6,686 nucleotides of DNA from positions 1 to 6,686 of the forward strand of contig JAILIR010000081.1 in NCBI GenBank assembly GCA_024695185.1. Direction: 5' to 3'. The first letter of the stretch is position 1; every line of letters begins with the position of its first letter. Below are positions 1 to 6,096 of this stretch, in pieces. The position numbers were made by a program, and so were the translations under genes. This DNA is from a bacterium. Its GTDB lineage: Bacteria > Bacillota_I > Bacilli_A > Acholeplasmatales > JAEDCM01. The notes below the pieces were generated by a model. That model did not search any database. It saw nothing but the letters and a program-made list of their open reading frames with translations, and was not told where the DNA came from.

Positions 1-3
1 TTT

Positions 4-270
4 TTATCTACGTAAACCTAATTTATCTATTAAAGCTTTATATCTGTTGATATCTTTCTTTTGTAGATATAATAATAAGTTTCTACGTTGACCAATCTTC
101 ATCATTTGTCCACGCTTTGAACCAAAGTCATGAATATGATATTTTAAGTGATCATTTAAAACATTGATTTCTTCTGTTAAAATTGCAATTTGTACTTCTG
201 GAGAACCTGTATCTCCTTCTTTAGTAGCAAATTCTTTAACAATTTTAGCCTTTGTTTCTTTAGATAACAT
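4..270 (-). CDS. rpsO: 30S ribosomal protein S15
   Basis: This is a primary 16S rRNA-binding protein of the small-subunit platform. It binds the central domain (helices 20-22) and helps form an intersubunit bridge. The 88-residue length matches the family norm of about 89. Family landmarks are present: the D20-T21-G22-S23 turn, H41 and H45, D48 and S51 in the rRNA-binding loop, the basic stretch around QRRNLL (61-66), and the LGLRR C-terminus. The usual HH before Ser is FG here (49-50), a mild divergence. The ATG is preceded by AAGGAGG at 285-279 with an 8-base spacer, so the start is secure. The gene has its own promoter and a leader of about 77 nt with a candidate autoregulatory fold. The stop codon lies three bases from the window edge, so any terminator or downstream gene is out of view. 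Confidence 0.98.
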   Translation of the reverse strand: MLSKETKAKIVKEFATKEGDTGSPEVQIAILTEEINVLNDHLKYHIHDFGSKRGQMMKIGQRRNLLLYLQKKDINRYKALIDKLGLRR

Positions 271-278
271 TATTTTTT

Positions 279-346
279 CCTCCTTAATAATTTAGTCGTT
301 TATATCTATGAAATACGTTGGAGATTCGTATATCACGGAAATAAAC
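279..346 (-). promoter_or_regulatory. Candidate S15 autoregulatory leader hairpin/pseudoknot
   Basis: The rpsO leader can fold into one long, symmetric, imperfect hairpin from 346 to 298. Base pairs are 346-341 with 298-303, 339-338 with 305-306, 336-333 with 308-311 (including one G-U), and 331-327 with 313-317. The only interruptions are three 1x1 mismatches (340/304, 337/307, 332/312). The nine-base loop AAUCUCCAA (326-318) contains UCUCC, which can pair with GGAGG of the rpsO Shine-Dalgarno site (283-279) through four Watson-Crick pairs and one G-U. Ribosomal protein S15 is known to repress its own mRNA through leader structures in several bacteria; in E. coli this is a pseudoknot covering the ribosome-binding region. 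The pairing is read directly from the sequence. S15 binding and regulation are inferred. Confidence 0.5.
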
Positions 347-353
347 CATAGTT

Positions 354-382
354 ATTATATATTAACTAATATAATTAGTCAA
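354..382 (-). promoter_or_regulatory. Sigma-A promoter of rpsO
   Basis: The -35 box TTGACT (382-377) and -10 box TATAAT (359-354) are separated by exactly 17 bases. Transcription would start near 347, giving a leader of about 77 nt before the rpsO ATG. The -35 box starts only four bases after the TAG stop of the upstream zinc-ribbon gene. An AT-only inverted repeat (ACTAAT/ATTAGT, 379-365) overlaps the -35 box and the spacer. Confidence 0.85.
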
Positions 383-385
383 TAA

Positions 386-805
386 CTAGTTTAATTTCTT
401 ACCGCAGTATTTACAAAAATCGCTATCGCCATCTATTAAATTACCACAGTATTTACAATACATTTCACTATTTTCACCAGTAAAACCATCTTTAACTCCA
501 CTAGTCACTTCTTTAGCAACTGGTCTACCAAAGTCATGTGCTGATTCTACAGCAACAGGTCCTGCGCTTTGTGCTGTAAATGCAGCTAGCGCTCTTTGTG
601 TTCCTAAACTTAACATAATAAATCCTGGAACAATAAATAAGAACGCTGGCATAGAAATTAATGCAAAAAGAAATTGTCCTGTTGTAAATGCAAGTATTGG
701 TCCTCCGAAAAATAATCCAAATCCTATTATTAAAAAGATTATTCCTAAAATAGTAAATTTTTTTCTTTTCTTTGCATGTTCTTTTTCATCCATTAAAACT
801 GCCAT
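386..805 (-). CDS. Small two-helix membrane protein with C-terminal zinc ribbon
   Basis: This is a 139-residue protein of unknown function. A short basic N-terminus (residues 7-16, rich in K and R) precedes two hydrophobic segments at about 17-40 and 44-68. A linker of about 45 residues follows. The C-terminus is a zinc ribbon with C117-K-Y-C120 and C131-K-Y-C134, the two CxxC knuckles being 10 residues apart. The positive-inside rule suggests that both ends are cytoplasmic, which would put the zinc ribbon in the cytoplasm. Zinc-ribbon-plus-TM proteins of this kind are common in Firmicutes and usually unnamed. The start at 805 is preferred over Met5 because AAGGGGG (819-813) sits 7 bases upstream of it and nothing similar precedes Met5. 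The gene has its own promoter, so it need not belong to the pot operon. I cannot assign a specific role. Confidence 0.88.
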   Translation of the reverse strand: MAVLMDEKEHAKKRKKFTILGIIFLIIGFGLFFGGPILAFTTGQFLFALISMPAFLFIVPGFIMLSLGTQRALAAFTAQSAGPVAVESAHDFGRPVAKEVTSGVKDGFTGENSEMYCKYCGNLIDGDSDFCKYCGKKLN

Positions 806-834
806 AATAATACCCCCTTATTTTGACTAATCTA

Positions 835-863
835 ATTATACTCTCTTTTTGTTAAAATGTAAA
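835..863 (-). promoter_or_regulatory. Sigma-A promoter of the zinc-ribbon membrane protein gene
   Basis: The -35 box TTTACA (863-858) and -10 box TATAAT (840-835) have a 17-base spacer, with transcription predicted to begin near 828. The promoter lies in the 66-base gap after potD. No convincing terminator precedes it, so some read-through from the pot operon is possible. Confidence 0.75.
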
Positions 864-871
864 ACTAATAT

Positions 872-1999
872 TTAGTTTCCTTTAGCTTCATAGAAATAGT
901 TTTCTAATGTTTCATCAAATTCTTTTGAAATATATTTATATGATTCACCATTAGTAATCTTAGCTGGATCATAAGCATCAATAGCCATTAAATCTCTATA
1001 GTATTCATAATCTTCGCCTTCAGTATCTGTAGATAATTCTACATACATTTGATATACTTCTTCAATTACTGGAGCATATCCAACGAAATCAGTATTTTCA
1101 AATGAATTATCAGCATCTAAGAAGAAATCGATAAATTTATGAGCTAAATCTATTTTTTCGCTTGTCTTAGGGATTACTAGTCCATCAAAGAATACATTAT
1201 TCTTTTCTGTTGGAGCATATAATTTGAATGTATCATCAGGATTATATCCATCAGCAATGAATGTATATCTTTGGTCAAAATAATCTCCTGAATAAACAAG
1301 TGCGATATCAAGATTTCCTTCAGCAACAGCTTGCTTTAAGTCATCTCCGCCATATCTATCATAATTCTTTTTATTATTCTTTAATAAATCTCTACATTCT
1401 TTTAATTCATTTTCATCAGTTGTATTTAAGCTATAGCCTTTGTATGCTTCAGCAGCAGCAAAAGCATCTCTAGCACAGTCATACATACCAATTTTAGTAT
1501 TTTTAGGTAAAACTGTAGTATCAAATAGACATTTAAATCCATTAGCTAAAACTGCCTCTTCTACACCTTCATTAGTTGTATTATACATAATTCCTAGTGT
1601 ACCCCAGAAATAAGGAATAAAATAATCTTTATATTCACTTGCATCTGTATCAATTAATGTTTGTAATTCAGTTCTAAACATATTCTCTTTATAGTTAGTT
1701 AATTTAGATTTATCAATTGGGTTTAATAAACCATCCTTTTGAAGTTTAGAAATCATATAATCACTTGGTACAGCAATGTCATATTTTGCCTTATTTGTTT
1801 TAATATTTGAATACATAATTTCATTTGTTGACACATCATCAGATTTAACAACACAATTATTTTCTTTTTCAAATTCTTTAACTAGATCTTCGTTGATGTA
1901 ATCACCCCAGTTAAGTAATCTTAATGTTTGTTTGTTTGAACAAGCTGCTAAGCTGAATGCTGATGCAGCTAATAATCCTAAAGTTAATAATTTTTTCAT
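872..1999 (-). CDS. potD: Polyamine ABC transporter substrate-binding lipoprotein PotD
   Basis: This is the extracytoplasmic receptor that delivers spermidine or putrescine to PotBC. Residues 1-20 form a lipoprotein signal (MKK, a hydrophobic core, lipobox L17-A18-A19-C20), so the mature protein should be lipid-anchored at C20. The rest is a type II periplasmic-binding fold with PotD hallmarks: LLNWGDY (28-34), the VPSDY motif (77-81), the IDKSKLTN stretch (95-102), IPYFWGT (128-134) and FDGLVIP (271-277). Length (375) is slightly above the roughly 350 residues of E. coli PotD. By eye, several E. coli ligand contacts are kept (W31, S79, Y81, D272, Y308). Others differ: C175 and D178 where E. 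coli has D168 and E171, Y236 for W229, and F270 for W255. Ligand preference may therefore be altered. The start overlaps the potC stop as ATGA and has AAGGAG about 11 bases upstream. It is the last pot gene. Confidence 0.93.
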   Translation of the reverse strand: MKKLLTLGLLAASAFSLAACSNKQTLRLLNWGDYINEDLVKEFEKENNCVVKSDDVSTNEIMYSNIKTNKAKYDIAVPSDYMISKLQKDGLLNPIDKSKLTNYKENMFRTELQTLIDTDASEYKDYFIPYFWGTLGIMYNTTNEGVEEAVLANGFKCLFDTTVLPKNTKIGMYDCARDAFAAAEAYKGYSLNTTDENELKECRDLLKNNKKNYDRYGGDDLKQAVAEGNLDIALVYSGDYFDQRYTFIADGYNPDDTFKLYAPTEKNNVFFDGLVIPKTSEKIDLAHKFIDFFLDADNSFENTDFVGYAPVIEEVYQMYVELSTDTEGEDYEYYRDLMAIDAYDPAKITNGESYKYISKEFDETLENYFYEAKGN

Positions 2000-2850
2000 T
2001 TTGCTCTTTTCTCCTTCTTCTTTTTAATGATGTTATAAACTATTAAAGCTGTAATAGTTATTAATGTTAGTAATGTGTTATATGCCGCAGCATATTGACT
2101 TGAATTTGTTTTACTCATCTTTCTTCTAGCATAGAACCATGTTGAGAAGTTTGCATTATCTGGTCCACTTACAAAGTAACTGATAACGAAATCATCAATT
2201 GACATAGTGAATGCTAGCATTGCTCCTGTAAATATACCAGTTTTGATTGCTGGAATAATTACTTTAAGGATGGCACGTTTAGGTTTACAACCTAAATCTA
2301 AGGCCGCATCATATAAGTTCTTATCTATTTCTCCAAGCTTTGGTAATACAGATAATATTACATATGGAGTAGAGAAGAATATATGTGATAAGACAAGTGT
2401 AAAATAATTTAATCTATTTGCAGCATCTATATGTAGTATGAATCCAATTACTTGAAATACTATAAATAATAATACAGCTGTAGCGATATCGGCATTTAAA
2501 ATTGGTACATTGTTAAGCATAATCATTTGTTTTCTTCTCTTTTTAGATAGAGAGTTTATACCAATTGCCGTAATTGTTCCAAATACTGTTGCACAAATTG
2601 TTGATATTATAGCAACTAATACGGTATTTACAAAGATTGTCTTTAATAAATCTTTATTATTAAATAATCCTGAATACCATTTGAATGTAAAGCCTGAAAA
2701 TCTGATTGCTGTTGCATCCTTATTAACTGACATCAAAGCAATTATGATTAAAGGCGCATAAGTTATAAATAGGACAAATGTTAGAAGTAAAAATTTAAGA
2801 GTTTTAAATATAATAGGCTTTATTTTTGATTGTTGATATATGTTATTCAT
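1996..2850 (-). CDS. potC: Polyamine ABC transporter permease PotC
   Basis: This is one of two integral-membrane subunits that form the polyamine channel together with PotB. Its 284 residues hold about six hydrophobic segments (roughly 15-40, 68-100, 117-140, 148-170, 205-228 and 257-275). The EAA cytoplasmic loop, which docks on the ATPase, lies at about 180-200 (DAALDLG at 181-187, followed by P200). The stretch FTMSIDDFVISYFVSGP (214-230) closely resembles the corresponding PotC segment of E. coli and separates it from PotB. The C-terminus is very basic (KKKKEK), consistent with a cytoplasmic end. The ATG overlaps the potB stop by one base (TAATG). AAGGAG lies about 12-13 bases upstream, a rather long spacing, so coupling to potB translation is likely. 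Its TGA stop overlaps the potD start. Confidence 0.95.
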   Translation of the reverse strand: MNNIYQQSKIKPIIFKTLKFLLLTFVLFITYAPLIIIALMSVNKDATAIRFSGFTFKWYSGLFNNKDLLKTIFVNTVLVAIISTICATVFGTITAIGINSLSKKRRKQMIMLNNVPILNADIATAVLLFIVFQVIGFILHIDAANRLNYFTLVLSHIFFSTPYVILSVLPKLGEIDKNLYDAALDLGCKPKRAILKVIIPAIKTGIFTGAMLAFTMSIDDFVISYFVSGPDNANFSTWFYARRKMSKTNSSQYAAAYNTLLTLITITALIVYNIIKKKKEKRAK

Positions 2851-3677
2851 TATATTAATGTCTCTCCTTCTGGATCTAGTTTAGATATAATCCATATAGC
2901 GATTAATATAATAAATATGATTAATACAGATATTAACATACCAATATTATATTGTCCTGTTGAACCTTTAAATTTTTGCTCTATTATATTTCCTATTAAA
3001 ACTACTTTTCCATTTGATACAATTTGAGGGATTGTAAAGCCCATCATACATGGTAAGAATACCATTGTAACTCCACTTGATACACCTTTAAGTGATAAAG
3101 GTAGAGTTACTTTCATAAATGATTTGGTTGGTGTAGCACCTAAATCGGCACTAGCTTCTATTAATGAATTATCTATTTTCTCTAATATAGTGTAAATAGG
3201 GAAAATCATAAATGGTAAATATACAATAATCATTACGCAAATAACCGCAAATTCAGTTCCTGCCATATTTAATCTAATATGGGTTAAGCTCTGTAATAAG
3301 CCATTTTTGTCTAGCATCTTATTTATTGTTTCTATTCTTAGTAACATATTAGTCCACATTGGTAGAATAAATATAACTAAGAGTAATGATTTACCAACAA
3401 ATTTTATTTTACTAATAATATAGGCAATTGGATAAGCAATAATTACACATCCAATTGTTGCGATAATACTTAATTTCATAGATTTTAAGAAAGCACTTAT
3501 ATATGTTTTATTAAACGCTTTAGGAAAGTTTGCAAGTGTAAATTTTGCATTATTTATTTCAATATATTGCATGTCTAGAAAAGACATGATAATCATCAGT
3601 ACTAAAGGTATTAATACAAGTAAGCTCATCCATAATAAATATGGAATTGCTAGTTTTTTAAATTTGTTCATTTTCAA
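2850..3677 (-). CDS. potB: Polyamine ABC transporter permease PotB
   Basis: This is the partner permease of PotC in the polyamine importer. Its 275 residues contain about six hydrophobic segments (near 11-33, 66-90, 96-118, 142-164, 198-220 and 243-266). The EAA loop is at about 174-193 (EASADLGATP, then P193). The LIGNIIEQKF stretch (227-236) matches a PotB-typical region (LIGNVIKVQF in E. coli). The order potA-potB-potC-potD is the classic one. The longest frame begins at a TTG (3677-3675). An ATG two codons later (3671-3669) gives a protein starting MNKFKK and is at least as plausible. Neither start has a strong Shine-Dalgarno site, and both lie inside the 3' end of potA (20- or 14-base overlap), so initiation probably depends on ribosomes finishing potA. 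Confidence 0.94.
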   Translation of the reverse strand: MKMNKFKKLAIPYLLWMSLLVLIPLVLMIIMSFLDMQYIEINNAKFTLANFPKAFNKTYISAFLKSMKLSIIATIGCVIIAYPIAYIISKIKFVGKSLLLVIFILPMWTNMLLRIETINKMLDKNGLLQSLTHIRLNMAGTEFAVICVMIIVYLPFMIFPIYTILEKIDNSLIEASADLGATPTKSFMKVTLPLSLKGVSSGVTMVFLPCMMGFTIPQIVSNGKVVLIGNIIEQKFKGSTGQYNIGMLISVLIIFIILIAIWIISKLDPEGETLI

Positions 3678-5382
3678 CTACTTCATCTTTATCGACCTTC
3701 ATTAAATGAATTTCATAAGGGTCAACAGAGAATCCGATTTTATCTCCTACATTAAAGTTTTCATATTGATGTAAGACAAATTCAACACCATCTACGATAG
3801 CGCAAATTTCAAAATGAACACCTTTAAATACTATTGAATCAACTACACCTACAAGCTTTGCTTTATCTAAATCTACTATATCAAAATCTTCTGGTCTAAT
3901 TACTACATCGCATGCTTCATTTACTTCAAAGTTTTCATCTACACAGTCAAATGTTTGACCCATGAATTCAACTTTTTTATCTCCTAGATACTTTCCTCTA
4001 ATAATATTAGATTCACCTATAAAATTCGCTACAAAGCGGTTTTTAGGTTCGTTGTATACATCTTCTGGAGTACCTATTTGTTGGATTACTCCATCTTTCA
4101 TAACAACAACTGTATCACTCATTGTTAAAGCTTCTTCTTGATCATGTGTAACAAATATAAAAGTAATACCTAGCTTTCTTTGCATTTCTTTTATTTCATA
4201 TTGCATGTTTTGTCTTAGCTTTAAATCTAAAGCACTTAGTGGTTCATCTAAAAGTAAGATTTTAGGTCTATTAACTACAGCACGAGCTATTGCTACACGT
4301 TGTTGTTGACCACCACTCATATTATTAATTCTTCTGTTTTCATATCCTTCAAGCTTAACAAGCTTTAGGGCTTCAAGTACTTTTTCTCTTATTTGCTTTT
4401 TAGTAAGCATTAAAGATTTAGCACTTTTTGTTTCTGCAGCTTGATCTTTATATAATTCTTTAAGTTCCTTTTCAAGCTTTTCTAATTCTTCCCAACTTGA
4501 TACTTTTTTAAGCTGTTTAAGTTCATTTTCATACTTCTTTTCAGCTTTACCTTTAGGTGTACCACTTTGTATATCTTCATAAATTAAGTTTTCAATTTCT
4601 TTAATTCTATGTTTAGCATTCTTTACTTCTTCATCTTTATTCCATTCAACTTCAATTTTAGCTTCTAGTTCAGGAATAAGTTTATTGTATTTTTCTTCAA
4701 CAGCCTTTAAGCGTTCTTCTACTAATTTTTGTTTTTCTTCCCAAATAGTATCATCTATTTGCTTTTTTAGGGCCTTCATTTCTTGCTTTAGCTCATATTT
4801 TCTTTCGCTAATCTTTTTCTTTTCTTCATATAAGATGTTATCATTTTCTTTATCTTTTTCTTTTAACATTGTTTGAAGATTTAGTTTTTCTTCATCGCTC
4901 ATGTTTTTCTTTGCATTAGCTTTTTTAAATTCTTCTAATTCTTTTTTAAGTTTATTTTTTAATTTATCATAATTTATATCTAAATCTTTATCTTCTTTAA
5001 CTATTCTACGTCTTTCAGGTTCAAATTTTCTTCTTATATTACTTTTTAATTCTTCATATGTTCTATTATAATTTCTTAAACCAAATGCGACATTATCAAA
5101 TACATTTAAATGAGGGAATAAGGCATATCTTTGAAATACAGTATTAATTGGTCTATGGTATGGTGGGAAGTTATTAACTGTTTCACCATCAAGTATTATT
5201 TCACCAGAATCTGGCATTTCAAAGCCACCAATCATTCTAAGTGTTGTTGTTTTACCACAACCAGATGGACCAAGTAATGTTACAAACTCATTTTCATTAA
5301 TATATAGGTTTAAGTTTTTAACAACTTCTACTCCATCATATGATTTAGTTATATTTTTAAGTATAATTAATTTCTTAGCCAT
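3658..5382 (-). CDS. potA: Polyamine ABC transporter ATP-binding protein PotA with large coiled-coil insertion
   Basis: This is the ATPase that powers polyamine import through PotBC. All nucleotide-binding motifs are intact: Walker A GPSGCGKTT (38-46), Q-loop VFQRYALFPH (82-91), signature MSGGQQQR (355-362), Walker B ILLLDEP (375-381), D-loop SALD (383-386) and switch His in THD (H413). A C-terminal TOBE-type regulatory domain occupies about 455-565, with the typical VIRPED at 494-499. At 574 residues it is about 200 longer than the usual 350-380. The excess is a Lys/Glu-rich, predicted helical coiled-coil segment at about 106-327, inserted between the Q-loop and the signature in the helical subdomain. 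Without it the protein would be a normal PotA of about 350 residues. The start is secure: AGGAGGT lies four bases upstream and overlaps the regulator's stop codon. Confidence 0.95.
   Translation of the reverse strand: MAKKLIILKNITKSYDGVEVVKNLNLYINENEFVTLLGPSGCGKTTTLRMIGGFEMPDSGEIILDGETVNNFPPYHRPINTVFQRYALFPHLNVFDNVAFGLRNYNRTYEELKSNIRRKFEPERRRIVKEDKDLDINYDKLKNKLKKELEEFKKANAKKNMSDEEKLNLQTMLKEKDKENDNILYEEKKKISERKYELKQEMKALKKQIDDTIWEEKQKLVEERLKAVEEKYNKLIPELEAKIEVEWNKDEEVKNAKHRIKEIENLIYEDIQSGTPKGKAEKKYENELKQLKKVSSWEELEKLEKELKELYKDQAAETKSAKSLMLTKKQIREKVLEALKLVKLEGYENRRINNMSGGQQQRVAIARAVVNRPKILLLDEPLSALDLKLRQNMQYEIKEMQRKLGITFIFVTHDQEEALTMSDTVVVMKDGVIQQIGTPEDVYNEPKNRFVANFIGESNIIRGKYLGDKKVEFMGQTFDCVDENFEVNEACDVVIRPEDFDIVDLDKAKLVGVVDSIVFKGVHFEICAIVDGVEFVLHQYENFNVGDKIGFSVDPYEIHLMKVDKDEVVENEQI
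4402..5070 (-). other. Coiled-coil insertion within PotA (about residues 106-327)
   Basis: This in-frame segment separates FGLRNYNR (100-107), just after the Q-loop, from KKQIREKVLEALKLVKLEG (328-346), where homology to ordinary PotA resumes. It is dominated by K and E with regularly spaced L and I, for example ELKQEMKALKKQID (197-210) and LEKLEKELKEL (300-310). This suggests long helices joined by a break near SGTPKGK (273-279). It contains no stop codon or frameshift, and the flanking domain motifs are complete, so it is a genuine part of the protein rather than an assembly scar. Boundaries are estimated by eye against E. coli PotA, with an uncertainty of about 10 residues. Confidence 0.8.
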
Positions 5383-5386
5383 AATT

Positions 5387-5394
5387 ACCTCCTA
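5387..5394 (-). promoter_or_regulatory. potA ribosome-binding site overlapping the regulator stop codon
   Basis: The sequence TAGGAGGT holds the TAG stop of the XRE-cupin gene (5394-5392) and a near-perfect Shine-Dalgarno site for potA, four bases before its ATG. Ribosomes terminating on the regulator therefore stop directly on the potA initiation site. Confidence 0.9.
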
Positions 5395-5919
5395 AAAATT
5401 AGGTGGGCAGCTAACCCATATTACCTTTGATTTTTTTATAGATTCTATATAATGTACTTTATCAGTCTTATAATAGAATGATTCACCTTTTTTAACACGC
5501 TTTTTCGTATTTCCATAATAAACAAATATTTCACCTTCTAAAACATAACCAAATTCTTCACCATCATGAGGCATGTCTTCAGTGGTTTTTTGTTTTTCTT
5601 CTAGAGTAATTAAAATTGGTTCCATTGCTTGTGTTTGGCTATTTGGAACTAACCATGTGATATTATATCCTTTATAATCACATACATAATAATCATTATC
5701 ATTAAATACTATTTGTTTATCCTCTTCTTCATGAAAGAAGGTTGATAAATCCGTACCTAATATTTCAAGGATGTTTGTAAGTGTTTCAAGGGATGGACTT
5801 GTTTTATTGTTTTCAAGCTGTGATATATAGCTTTTAGTAAGCTCACATCTATCCGCAAGTTCTTCTTGAGTTAAATTTAAAAGAATTCTTCTTTCTTTTA
5901 TTTTGTTTCCTAAATCCAT
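5392..5919 (-). CDS. XRE-family transcriptional regulator with cupin sensor domain (PuuR-like)
   Basis: This is a probable DNA-binding regulator of the adjacent polyamine transporter operon. Residues about 5-60 form an XRE/Cro-type helix-turn-helix (LTQEELADRCELTKSYISQLE at 16-36, then NNKTSPSLETL). Residues about 100-172 form a small cupin barrel with the pattern H118, E121/E122, VLEG (126-129), G145 and H156. The 175-residue length and HTH-cupin order match the E. coli putrescine repressor PuuR (about 185 residues) and many regulators encoded next to potABCD in Firmicutes. Retained His and Glu could bind a metal or a small ligand; the ligand is not visible from sequence. The start has GAGGTGA about 4-5 bases upstream. 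It is the first gene of the operon, so autoregulation is likely. Whether it represses or activates cannot be told from the sequence. Confidence 0.92.
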   Translation of the reverse strand: MDLGNKIKERRILLNLTQEELADRCELTKSYISQLENNKTSPSLETLTNILEILGTDLSTFFHEEEDKQIVFNDNDYYVCDYKGYNITWLVPNSQTQAMEPILITLEEKQKTTEDMPHDGEEFGYVLEGEIFVYYGNTKKRVKKGESFYYKTDKVHYIESIKKSKVIWVSCPPNF

Positions 5920-5939
5920 GTAATCACCTCGGTTGTTTA

Positions 5940-5970
5940 TTACTAAACTTAAAGTTAAAAATTACTTAAC
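5940..5970. promoter_or_regulatory. Candidate operator in the pot operon leader
   Basis: On the plus strand, TTACTAAAC (5940-5948) and TTACTTAAC (5962-5970) match at 8 of 9 bases and start 22 bp apart, about two helical turns. Between them lies the palindrome AACTT-A-AAGTT (5946-5956). The cluster sits just downstream of the predicted transcription start and upstream of the regulator gene, a common place for an autoregulatory XRE operator. In a region this AT-rich, chance repeats are expected, so confidence is low. Confidence 0.3.
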
Positions 5971-5990
5971 ATCTTTATCAAACAATTATG

Positions 5991-6018
5991 ATTATATACT
6001 ATATTTTTTGAATGTCAA
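5991..6018 (-). promoter_or_regulatory. Sigma-A promoter of the regulator-potABCD operon
   Basis: Both hexamers are perfect consensus: TTGACA (6018-6013) and TATAAT (5996-5991), with a 16-base spacer. The upstream stretch (about 6019-6060) is almost pure A/T and could act as an UP element. Transcription would begin near 5984, leaving an untranslated leader of about 65 nt. A promoter this strong fits an operon held down by a repressor, though that is inference. Confidence 0.85.
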
Positions 6019-6060
6019 TATATTTTTAATATATTTATATATATTTTTCTATTATGAAAC

Positions 6061-6096
6061 AAAAATAAAAAAATTGGACAATTTTTGTCCAATTTT
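6061..6096 (-). terminator. Intrinsic terminator after the GGDEF gene
   Basis: A 12-bp perfect stem (AAAATTGGACAA, 6096-6085, with TTGTCCAATTTT, 6081-6070) closes on an AAA loop and is followed by the T-rich run TTTATTTTT (6069-6061). It starts within the GGDEF stop codon and precedes the pot operon promoter, so it separates the two transcription units. Confidence 0.92.

Noticed and set aside
862..878. Hairpin AAACTAA-ATA-TTAGTTT at the potD stop as an operon terminator
   Set aside because: The stem is 7 bp with a single G-C pair, is followed by only a short T run broken by ACA, and overlaps the -35 box of the next gene. It is too weak to call a terminator.
1996..1999. Use of the Mycoplasma code (TGA as Trp)
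   Set aside because: potC ends in TGA exactly at the ATGA junction with potD, and the Trp codons checked in potC and potA are TGG, so the standard code fits.
1261..2761. Plus-strand open frames inside potD and potC (for example 1261-1473, 2207-2407, 2510-2761)
   Set aside because: They lie wholly antisense to strongly supported genes, show no recognisable domain, and I noted no ribosome-binding site for them. They are shadows of the real genes.
4685..4876. Plus-strand Phe/Ser-rich frame opposite the PotA coiled coil
   Set aside because: It is the complement of Lys/Glu-rich codons (AAA, GAA, AAG); the composition explains the open frame.
5920..5984. Polyamine-type riboswitch in the pot operon leader
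   Set aside because: The leader is only about 65 nt, AT-rich and has only short local hairpins. No known riboswitch fold or expression-platform terminator is visible.
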